DNA of 64,000 nt from Diabrotica undecimpunctata (Eukaryota; Arthropoda; Insecta; Coleoptera; Chrysomelidae), in contig NC_092806.1 of assembly GCF_040954645.1 (NCBI RefSeq), positions 115,736,458 to 115,800,457 of the forward strand. Reading direction: 5' to 3'. Position numbers and translations under genes: made by a program. Of the stretch, positions 36,046-46,000 are shown one piece after another. The notes beneath the pieces were generated by a model. That model did no database searches. It saw nothing but the letters and a program-made list of their open reading frames with translations, and was not told where the DNA came from. Positions within the stretch are counted from its first letter, which is position 1. The number at the start of each line of letters is the position of its first letter.

Positions 36046-37199
36046 TATCTAATAATGAGTATATTAAAAATACTTTAGTTGTGTTGTATTCCGTGTTGTT
36101 AATTGTTGGTGTACAGAATAAAACGTGCCTGTAATTACGACTTGAAAGAGCGCCCGTGGTTGAAGGTTTAATTTTTTTCTTATACTTACAGAGTATAAGT
36201 TTAAAATGCACAATATAAAGAAACTTAATTTCTTAATCTAACAAATAGAGTGTAATTGCATATATTAAACTTTTATGTATATAAAAAGCCTTAAATTAAC
36301 GATTTTTATTTGACTTGGCAACTTCGTGCCGTGACACACCTTTTATGGGAATGAGAATTAATTCCTACTCATTACTTCGTTGCCCACGGAGCATGAAATC
36401 ATATTGTACACATTGTGGTTATCCATAAGCAAGACGTAATGCATTAGAGTTGACAAGTTAGCTGACCACTTACATTCTTGTTTGTTGGCTTGAATTCTTG
36501 CGTGTGGGATCTCGTTCGGAACTCGACCGATGTTGACAAACACGGATGGTCGATATACTAATTATTGTTTTAATGTCATGATACTACACAATCGAATTTA
36601 ATTTACGTTAATATAATAGTAATGCACGGTATTGTCCTGGGATTTGGTAGTTAGTCAGACATTTAGTAAAATTACAGAACATTATGGCAGGACAACAAGC
36701 TCAATCTAAGAAAAACGAGATTATTAAAAGACCTAAAAAATATCATACTGCGTCCATAGACTATGACAAAGAGTTAGAAAGCCTAAGAAAAAATATATAA
36801 AAAATATAGAAAGACAAATAGAGACAAAAACGACAGACATTCAAATTCTATAAAGGTGAGGGTGTTTATATGTATAGTCACGGTAACATACATAGTAGAA
36901 GGCTTTAAATGCAGCGCCGTTTGATCCCTTATCTTTTACAACCGACCGGATGCCGTTTTAGTGATATTAGCGTTTTAGTTGGGAAGCAGTTCTTTAGTAG
37001 AATGTAGTAGAGTGTTGTTTTGCATTCAGATTGGTACATTTTGTTCAACATGATCATAAAAACTATAGAAATCTATAACACTTTATAAATAAATTATATA
37101 TTTACCAATACTTTTAATACACATAAGTAACGGAATAAAAAAAATCATACTTTATAAGTAGATTTATAAATTATTCTACTTCTCATTTTTAGTAAGGCA
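36046..37199. other. no recognised gene
   Basis: AT-rich, with scattered short open stretches on both strands. No domain or repeat found. Confidence 0.5.
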
Positions 37200-37209
37200 A
37201 TAATTATTC

Positions 37210-37300
37210 TGTTATGTGGTGTGTGAGTGTGTGTGTGTGTGTGTGTGTTTGTGTGTGTATGTATGTGTTTGTATGTGTGTGTATGTGTGTGAGTGTTGAA
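37210..37300 (+). repeat. (GT)n microsatellite
   Basis: Imperfect GT repeat with GTAT and GTTT interruptions. Confidence 0.9.
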
Positions 37301-37844
37301 CCCATACACATATACTTTCTGTTTTGTTACTTAGTATTTCTACCTTGTTACTTAGAGTTTTTCTTATATCTTTATATTATATAAACATTACATCTGAAGG
37401 TTTATGAGTATGAGGAATTGTAATTTATTGCATACTTTGATTTAGCTGATAGAGGGAGCCACATATGTGGTATACATTTGCTCTTAGAGATTTGTTTTCG
37501 AGATAATCGCACTCTACAGATCAGCTCCATAATAATTCTTAATTGTAATATTTGTTCGTCAAACCACTGAATACTTGTTGATAATCATAATTAATAGTTT
37601 ACTCTTATAAAAACATCTTAAAAATGCTAATGTAATAAATACTACAACATACTTTCTTACCGCTGCTAAATGTTTTATTTGATTTTATTTGATATCATCA
37701 TTAGACAATTCCAATCTTATACAATGCATTACGGAAAAATCTTAACATACTAGACTGATTAGAAAATTAACATAACACTCAACATCATTTTTATATAAGT
37801 TATGGCTTAGCCAAAAATAAACAAACCTGATTTACTCTTCAGCC

Positions 37845-39128
37845 CGGAATACCTACCAAGAGATAATAAATAAAGTCCATGAAGCAGCTTAGTAAGCACT
37901 CGACACGATCCAAAGGAACAAAAAGGATACTCCATTGTGGTGGTCAAATGATACCGCTAATGCAGTACACAACAAGAAACAAGTATATCAGAAGTGGCTG
38001 CAAACAAATGATCCAGATGATAGACGAACATATTCAAGATCAAAAGAGAAGTTAAAAATCTAGTAACTAAACCAAACAATGTTTCTTGGGAAAGTAAATG
38101 CGAAGATCTCAACAAATATATAGGGTCGACAAGATCAAGAGAAGCATTGAACATTGTAAAAAACCTGAGAATACACAGAAAAGAATTGAGTAAAATAGAT
38201 TTAGTAGAAGAAAGATCTTGGATCGAAGATTACTCACAACTTGTGGCTGAAACAAGACCGTAATTCAAGAACACCATTACAACAATATATGAAGTGGAAT
38301 ACGATGAAGACGATGAAATAACAGTACAGGAATTACACTGCTCAGAAGTATTGCGGGAATTTCTGACGCATGTCTTCACCTTATTTTATAAAGGACATGG
38401 CTTACCACCGGAATGGACAAAAGCACATATTAACAACATCTACAAAAAAGAAGATAGAATGGATTGTTCAAACTACAGGGGGCTAAGTGTCATAAATTCA
38501 TTCTCAAGACTATATGGAAAAATAATAAAAAATAAAATTGAAAAAGAGATGACAGATGTAGAAGACAAAATGGCTTTCATGCAGGTAGATCCTATATAGA
38601 CAGCAAATTTTCTCTAAAGTAGGTTATTGAAAAAAATTAGCCCACAACCTTTCAACTCATGTAGTCTTTATAGATCTAACAAAGGCATACGATAGTGTAC
38701 CACTTTCAATGCTCTGGGTAGCAATTGAAACACAAGGAATAAATAAAAAAATATAAAATCAGTACAACAACTTTACAAAAATATGACGGTAAACATTAAA
38801 ACTTGAAACAAATCAACTAGAGAAATTAATATTTGTAAGGCTCTCAAGCAAAGCTGCTGCATAGCACCTACACTCTTCAAAATATATTTGAATGAGGCGC
38901 TCTCAGTGTGGAGAGGAAAATGCTGCATAATGGGCATTCCAATCAAAGACGAGATATTGTACACGATACACTTTGCTGACGACCAAGCCATTCTGGCAGA
39001 AGACGAGAGCTATATAGACTATATGCTTAGAAAAGTGCAGGAGGAGTACACCAAGTGGGTTATAATTAATATACAGAAAACCGAGTATTTAGTTACAGGA
39101 GAAAAATCAGAAAGGCTACAAATTGAAA
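37845..39128 (+). pseudogene. non-LTR ORF2, linker and RT part 1
   Basis: Linker: TPLWWSNDTANAVHNKKQVY (about 37930) and QKWLQTNDPDDRRTY. RT: LPPEWTKAHINNIYKKEDRM (about 38405), CSNYRGLSVINSFSRLYGKI (about 38465), VVFIDLTKAYDSVPLSMLW (motif A, about 38665), a damaged block B, then HFADDQAILAEDESYIDYML (catalytic box intact, about 38970) and KTEYLVTGEKS (about 39075). Several stops (for example near 38597 and 38754). The family differs from the other RTs in the window. Confidence 0.85.
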
Positions 39129-39886
39129 TCATCATCATCATGCAACCTCTTCTGTCCACTGCTGGACATAGATCTCTCCCATTTTTCACCACTCTTCACG
39201 GTTCTGTGCGTCTTATTGTCATTTCTTGGATATTCGTTTAATGTCGTCCATCCAGCGTGTTGGTAGTCGTTCTCTGCTGCGATTGTCTTTTCTTGGGTTC
39301 CAGTCAATTAGTTTTTTGGTCCATCTTGAGTCTTTTAGTCTCGCTATGTGACCTGCTCAACGCTGCTATGCGCGTAGCGGTTAGGAACTCTTATGAAGTC
39401 CCTTGGATTCTATTGGATAGTCCTATCAGGGAAAGTGAATCAATCCCTACCCTCCGCAGATTCCAGGAGCTTCTTTCTCCGGGAAGCTAGCAGCTGTTAA
39501 GGGTCGCTGGTAAAGGGTCACGGATGAAGTCTAGAACGGCATCCAAGGCATCGAAGAATACTTTTGGGTGCGGCGAAGATGGCGGAGTTGGCAACCCCTT
39601 ATTTTAGGGATAGTATAAGATCACAAACCTAGAAGCGTCTGACCCAGAGCGGGCGGCTTCAAACAGCGTCGGTACACACAATGAGCGGCTGAATTAAAAA
39701 CTCACCAACCCACCTTGCCAGCGTGGTGTTTTAAGGCAAATACCTCCTAACAGCATGTCAGATTTTAAAACAAAAACGGATGTACCCCAGGTGAGTATAG
39801 CGAAAAATCGAAAATCTCACACTGATTTATCAGTCTTTCCCAAGGATTCTGGGGAGACAAAAAAACTGACGACGCGAAAGATGTCC
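39129..39886 (-). mobile_element. non-LTR insertion with inverted 5' part
   Basis: Flanked by the 8 bp duplication AATTGAAA. From 39129 to about 39360 the minus strand carries the 3' end of an ORF2 (AGHIARLKDSRWTKKLIDWN, PRKDNRSRERLPTRWMDD, then YVQQWTEEVA) and ends in a (TGATGA)n tail. From about 39360 to 39886 the plus strand carries what looks like a 5' untranslated region (CCACCTTGCCAGCGTGGTG near 39712) and an ATG at about 39754 opening 45 codons (MSDFKTKTDVPQVS...). Head and tail are therefore in opposite orientation, as after twin-primed insertion. That the head belongs to the same element is inferred. Confidence 0.7.
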
Positions 39887-39894
39887 AATTGAAA

Positions 39895-40440
39895 CGGGAA
39901 CTATTAAATCAACTGAAACCTTCAAATACTTGGAAATCCAAATAACATCAAAAGCAGGGACGAAGAAATACATTCTAGGATTGGTCAAGCAAGATCAACC
40001 ATTAGACAGCTACACGGACCATTGTGGAGTAATAAAATAACAGAAGAAAATAAAACAAGAATTTATAAAAAAATATTAGAAAGTGTTGGGTTGTACGGCG
40101 TCGAAATTTGGGAAATATCAAACAAACAAATAAAAATTAAGGCAATGGAAATAGAGTACTTGAGGCGATGTTTTCGGCACACTAGACTTGATAGGGTGAG
40201 GAACGTAGACGTTAGGAGAGAACTGGAAATTGACCTAGACATAATAGATACTATCGAAGCCAAAAGATTAAACTGGTATGGACACCTGCAGAGAATGCCT
40301 GAAAATAGATGACCAAAAAAATAGAAAAATGGACCCATTAGAAGAAAACGAGGTAGACTACGACGGTCACGGAGAGAAGATGTCGAAGATGCAATTACCG
40401 ACAGAAATTTAAAAATGAAGATTATGATGTTATGCCAATT
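39895..40440 (+). pseudogene. non-LTR ORF2 part 2, thumb and tail
   Basis: Continues directly from part 1: TGTIKSTETFKYLEIQITSK (about 39893), DEEIHSRIGQARSTIRQLHG in a shifted frame, NKTRIYKKILESVGLYGVEI (about 40050), EYLRRCFRHTRLDRVRN (about 40155), RLNWYGHLQRMPENR (about 40265) and RRKRGRLRRSRREDVEDAI. One frameshift and one stop. Confidence 0.8.
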
Positions 40441-40570
40441 GTTTATTTATATGTTAATATGTAACAATAAATGTTACTTATTTGTCAATATCTGATTTTC
40501 TATTTATAAATTTTTTATTTTTCTGTATATGTGTCATTTTTAAAAATAACCGTTTCTGTTCATTTTTCTG

Positions 40571-40571
40571 C

Positions 40572-40659
<88 letters not shown>
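40571..40659. repeat. (TC)n then (TA)n array
   Basis: About 12 TC units pass into about 32 TA units. Confidence 0.95.
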
Positions 40660-40660
<1 letters not shown>

Positions 40661-40661
<1 letters not shown>

Positions 40662-40714
40662 AACCTAGAGCTAAGATTAATACTAGTACAAGTATTAATC
40701 TTAGCTCTAGGTTT
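40661..40714. repeat. perfect palindrome, 24 bp arms, copy 1
   Basis: AAACCTAGAGCTAAGATTAA plus TACT forms the left arm (40661-40684), the loop is AGTACA, and the exact inverse follows at 40691-40714. Followed by AATTGCACTAACCG. Both sides are (TA)n-rich. Confidence 0.95.
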
Positions 40715-40745
40715 AATTGCACTAACCGTGGAAATCTTTCCGAAC

Positions 40746-40747
<2 letters not shown>

Positions 40748-40814
<67 letters not shown>

Positions 40815-40832
40815 TCTCTCTATATATATATC
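40748..40832. repeat. (TA)n array with a CTCTCTC break
   Basis: Separates the two palindromes. Confidence 0.9.
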
Positions 40833-40886
40833 AAACCTAGAGCTAAGATTAATACTAGTACAAGTATTAATCTTAGCTCTAGGTTT
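40833..40886. repeat. perfect palindrome, copy 2
   Basis: Identical to 40661-40714, including the loop and the AATTGCACTAACCG that follows. The pair arose by duplication of a unit made of palindrome, tail and (TA)n. Confidence 0.95.
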
Positions 40887-40899
40887 AATTGCACTAACC

Positions 40900-41038
<139 letters not shown>

Positions 41039-41040
41039 GC

Positions 41041-41506
41041 TGAACAAAATCCCTTCGTTGGCTCAGTGAAGATGTTCGTTCTGTTGTAATGGAAACACCA
41101 AATAATAGTAGCAGAGTTTATTGTTGAGACGTACACTATGGGTGTAGACCCGGGATTACTTTGAGTAGAGACTGATGAAGTTGATCGTTGAAGACTATAT
41201 GTTCGTTGAGTGAATATTGATTGAATGCTTCTCTAGTCAAGAGATATTAGTTTTATATAAATTCTATTTGGGTCAATATTTTTCGCGTACCTAGCGTGAT
41301 ATGTGTATTTAATTTATGTAAATTGTTTAACTTTGTCAGTACTTTTGACTGATGTCCAAATTATTATTTATAATTGACCAAATGTGTATGTAACCTAATT
41401 AACTACGTGTGTGTATTTAATAACAAATAGATTCATTCGGTCTACTGGGTGATAAAATTATACTGTCCAATTTCGGATATGAATTATGAAGATTTGATAT
41501 TGGACA
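41041..41506 (-). repeat. 3' LTR of the BEL element
   Basis: Begins TGTCCAATATCAAATC and ends TTTTGTTCA on the minus strand. Confidence 0.95.
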
Positions 41507-41640
41507 TACTGCGGAATCGGGCAATCTGGCCCAAGTGTCAATACTCAAAGTTTACATATAAGTATTACATAACATAGTAAAATTCAAACATGATAAATTA
41601 TAAATAGTTTAAGAATAATCAATAATCTTCCAACCGTACC

Positions 41641-42381
41641 CTAGCTATCAATGTCCGACTCTATCTCTAGATTAAAATTAGGGCAATTGGATGAAAATGT
41701 GGAAAGTGGGATGTCAACTTGGGAAGTCGACCGTACATTGTTGTGCCGATTACTAACTAATACAGGTACTTCCTGTTCGTTAGTCTGAGTTTGTGGATTC
41801 CCTGAACGACATAGTCGTGCAACAGGACGGTACTTCCATAACGTGAGTATCCCAATTATTACCATTATAGTAATGATCCCGGTGGCCACAAAATAATGCC
41901 AATTAGATTCGTGAATCGATCGCCACTGCGTATGCGTCATTTCTTGTTCCAGACTCTCCTCCTCAAGTAACACATGACGTAGCTCTCCTCCTGGTATGTC
42001 AAGGTAGGTGTTTAGAGGCGTGTTAAACTTGCGGGGTGTCCTCGCCACCAGTTGGGCCACGGGAGTGATTGGCGACTTCAGGTAACTCGTCACTGCTCTG
42101 TCCACCCCACTGCTAGTGGGGAGTAATGTAATATTTTTCGTTTGGGCGATACATTTGGGTGAAAGCTTCAGGAATGTGACTCGTTCCAGTACTCTGTCGC
42201 TCCGATTTCCATCGCAAATAATGGATATGTGTATCGTGACTGGCGTGATAACTAGCCAGAGGTTGGGAGTACCCATCTTACTCCATTGAGCTGTCTGTAT
42301 TGTCCTGGCTACCACTGGACATGTGCTATTCTTAGATCGCTCATAAATTTCTTCTAGTATGCAGTTTGGTTGGGTATCCAT
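41641..42381 (-). pseudogene. envelope-like region, C-terminal part with membrane anchor
   Basis: 246 codons from the ATG at 42381, in the same frame as the upstream 42412-43005 segment and separated from it by one TAG. It has several Cys (for example NCILEEIYE, NSTCPVVA, IICDGN, KCIAQTKN) and a hydrophobic span near residues 165-187 (YFVATGIITIMVIIGILTLW) followed by basic residues, then a roughly 60 residue tail. That is the layout of the ectodomain end, membrane anchor and cytoplasmic tail of an F-type envelope. Either an internal start is used or this is the disabled end of a once longer protein. Confidence 0.7.
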
Positions 42382-42411
42382 GTTTCTTATAGCCGTTGGT
42401 GAGCACGCTAT

Positions 42412-43005
42412 CTACGCCTTTGTCAACAGTAAGCACCTTTCTCTATCTTCCGTGGTCAATTCGAAGTAGTGCAGTGTGTTATAATCTACGACCAGTAGAT
42501 TCCTTGGGGCGACAAATGTGCGCAACACCGACCCCTCAACGTTAAGTGGTATGGCCGTGACTTTGAGCATGCTGTACTTATTTTTCCCTGTCACTATGAA
42601 GTAGCCGATGACTGTTATATATCTGTCGTCATGACTGACTTCTGTTTCTATAATGGGTTGTCGTCGTATTTCGACCCCTTGAGGCAGTATCTGCCCTGCT
42701 TTCCCTATTAATTTGGTTATTTCACCCGGTTTCACTATATCAATGAAGTGTCCGTGGTTATAGTGAAGGTTTAATATTCCCTCGTAAAATTGAGTATATT
42801 CGTTTATGAAGTTCATAACTTGTAATGCTATCGTTTGTATTCGTAACGTGCTATATTCGGTTTCTAGTTTTTGTGCTTTGTCTTCTACTTCGTTAAGTCC
42901 TTTAGATATTTCTTGTAGACCTGTGATTAGTGCTTTGTTAAACTTGTTCATTTGCTCGTTTATCCTGTTCTCTGTGTGATTGATTGATGTTATTGTTTCT
43001 AACAT
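42412..43005 (-). pseudogene. envelope-like region, middle part (heptad repeat)
   Basis: 197 codons. The first 75 residues form an amphipathic heptad-type region (ENRINEQMNKFNKALITGLQ and on), as found just after the fusion peptide of baculovirus F-like and errantivirus envelope proteins. A roughly 120 residue globular part follows with no Cys until CLLLTKA at the end. It overlaps the last codons of the pol frame by a few bases in the -1 type frame and ends in TAG, beyond which the same frame continues. It is a broken middle section rather than a gene of its own. Confidence 0.7.
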
Positions 43006-46000
43006 TATCTTGGTGCCTGGTGCTGTGATCCCTTTATTAGCTCCTTTTGGTTATTATCTAATGCTTCAATGTTACTGTAGGCTTCGTCATTGACTCCAAA
43101 TACTGAGGTTAATATTGTTCCTAATATTCCTCTTCTTTCCCTTCCTTTTATTTCTACTGTCAGCCCCTCGCTTACTGACTCCGCCTTTCTTTGTCCTTCC
43201 TCCAATTTCTCTATTATATCCTTACAATTCACGATTTTTATCTCATGACACAGTTCTCGTACGCCTTGTATCATATTTCCTATTAGTTGGTGCTCTGTTC
43301 GAATTCTTCCTTTTTCGAGTAACACCTTTATTCGAAATGTTCCCCGGTCTATGACGACCTCTCCAAGGTCTTCTGTGAAAAATCCTGGTACCGGATTATA
43401 TATTTTATACGGTTCTGCCTTTATGGGTTTTAACATCGTTAAAAACATTATAGCTACTAGTATTTTCTTCCATCTTAGTGCTGCTGCCTTTTTCGGCTTT
43501 TCCTGTTTCTCTTCTTCCAGTCGTATTAGCTTATGTATGGGTCTTTTAGTCAGTTTCCCGTTTGCCTTTCTCACTGTTACTACTCTGGTTAATCCCTCCG
43601 CTCCAGGGTGTGTTTCTGTTACCCTCGCTAATGGCCATCTGCCTGGAGGTGTATCCTCTTCTTTAATTATAACTATTTCTTCTTCTTTTATGTTAGGGTG
43701 CGCCTTATACCATCTATTTCTCTGTTGTAATTGGTGCAGGTATTCCTGTTTCCAAATTTTCCAGAAGTCTCTTTTTATTTTCTCCACTAATCTCCACCTC
43801 GTCGGCATCTTCAAATAAGTCGTAAGCTCTTCTTCCCGATTTGGTGATATAATTTCTCTCCCTATAAGGAAGTGAGCTGGTGTCAGGGCTATTTTCCCTT
43901 CAGGGTCTTCTGATGACCCACATAATGGTCTCGAGTTCATACATGCTTCTATTTGTGCCAGCACCGTACTCAATTCTTCATATGTTAGAACTGTTTCCCC
44001 GATGATTCTTTTCAAGTGATATTTCATTATTCGCACTGCGCTCTCCCATAATCCTCCGAAATGTGGTGCATATGCAGGTATGACATGCCACTGGGTACCT
44101 AGTGCCAGTAATCCTTGTTTTATCTCGTCATCTATTTTTTGATTTTCTTTTTTCAACAAATTTGCTGTTCCTACGAATGTGGTTCCGTTATCGCTGTATA
44201 CGTTGTTGCACTGTCCTCTGCGTGCCGTAAATCTCTTGAACGCTGCGATGAAAGCATCCGTAGACATATCGCTTACTACCTCAAGGTGTACTGCCTTCGT
44301 TGACAGACACACAAATACTGAGATGTAGCCCTTATAGCTCCTCTGTCCTCTGCCTCTCGTGGTACTTATTTTTATTGGCCCGGCATAATCTATCCCTGTG
44401 TTAGTAAAGGGATGACTCGGGTTCACTCTGTCTTTCGGTAGATCTCCCATTAATTGTTGTGCTGCTTGGCTTTTATACCTCCTGCACCTTAAACATTTTG
44501 CTAGATGATCTTTCACGGTTCTTCTGCCGTTGATTATCCAGTATTTCCTTTTTATGTACTGTAGTGTTTGTTGTAATCCGCTATGTAGATTTCTTGCGTG
44601 ACTATCTGTTATAAGTAACTTTGTTAATGCACTATCCTTGGGCAAAATTATCGGATGTTCTTCTCCGTACTTTAGATTCGTGTGTCTCAGTCTTCCGGTG
44701 ACTCTTAGAATTCCTTGTCTATCCAGGAATGGTACCAATGACGCTAATTTATTTTTCTTGTCTAATTGCTGTTTCTTCTCCAGCTTATTTATTTCTGGTT
44801 TGAAGTAGGCGTGCTGTGTGTGCTTTATCACCTTTAATAGCGTTTCCTCTAATTCTTGGACTGTAAGCTGACTTTGTCCATTGTCCTTCTTTTTTCTGCA
44901 TTTGTCTGCAAATCTCCTACAATATGAAAGTACTCTTCTCATTCTTTCTAAATTTGAGAATCTCTCGCATATGTCCTCCTTTATCGTTGTCGTGTGCACC
45001 GTTATTTTCGTTTTGACTTCCTCCTCATTTGTCTCTGGTATTTCTTCTGATTCCTGAGTTAAAGTTTTGTTACTAGTCAGCCAAGTTGGTCCCTTCCACC
45101 ATAGCTCTGCTTCTAATAATTCTGATGCGGTACTTCCACGTGAGAGGATGTCCGCTGGATTTTCCTTTGTATCTACCTTATGCCAATTTTTCGGTCCTAT
45201 AACGCGTCTTATTTCCTCTACTCTGTTGGCGACGAACATTTTCCACCTTTTTGATGATCCCCTTATCCAAGCCAGGGTTATCGTTGAGTCCGACCATGCA
45301 TATACCTCAATGTTTTCCCTGTTCAATGCTTGTAGGGTTTTCTTCATTAAATTTGCTAGTAGTACCGCGGCACACAGCTCGAGCCTCGGTAACGTCGTTT
45401 TCCCTTTCAATGGTGCGACTTTCGATTTTGCTATCATTAGATTCGTTTTAATTTCTGGGCCTAATACCCTTGAGTAGATTACCGCTCCATATCCTTTCAT
45501 AGACGCATCTGCAAATCCATGCAGTTCTACTCTGTTTATCTTGCTTAAGTTGTTCCACCTGGGCAATGTTATTTTCTCCAGATTTACTAATTGCGCCTGG
45601 TATGTATTCCACCTGCTTTGTTGGTTGCTAGTTAATTCTTTATCCCAACTGGTCTTTTGCTCCCATAATTCCTGTATGAACATTTTCGCCTGAATTACTA
45701 CAGGTGCTATCCATCCCAGTGGGTCGTATAGTTTTGCTACTTCTGACAGTACGTGTCTTTTCGTTATTTTCTTTGCCGTCGTTATCCCTATTTTGAATGT
45801 GATTATATCCTCTTTAGGTGACCAGTGTATTCCTAACGTTTTCCGTACTTCTTCTTGTTTGAATGCCTTCGAGTCTACGTTCCTCATATCCTCCGGTACG
45901 TTCTCCATTATTTTTTCTTCGTTGCTCAACCATTTTCTAAGAGTGAAACCTCCTTTTCTGAACAGTTGTATTAATTCCTTTTGGGCTGTTTCTGCTTCCT

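Larger units (their letters stand above)
37845..40440 (+). mobile_element. non-LTR retrotransposon (linker, RT, tail), split at 39129-39886
   Basis: A 5'-truncated plus-strand element with the post-endonuclease linker, most of RT and the ORF2 tail. A 758 bp insert flanked by AATTGAAA (39121-39128 and 39887-39894) separates the two parts. The 3' end is near 40440, without a clear poly-A. Confidence 0.8.

Noticed and set aside
39116..39307. Small minus-strand gene of 63 codons
   Set aside because: It is a frameshifted reading of the antisense ORF2 tail in the twin-primed insertion.
41160..41190. CTGATGAAG in the BEL LTR as a hammerhead core
   Set aside because: No GAAA at a fitting distance and no stem II or stem I partners.
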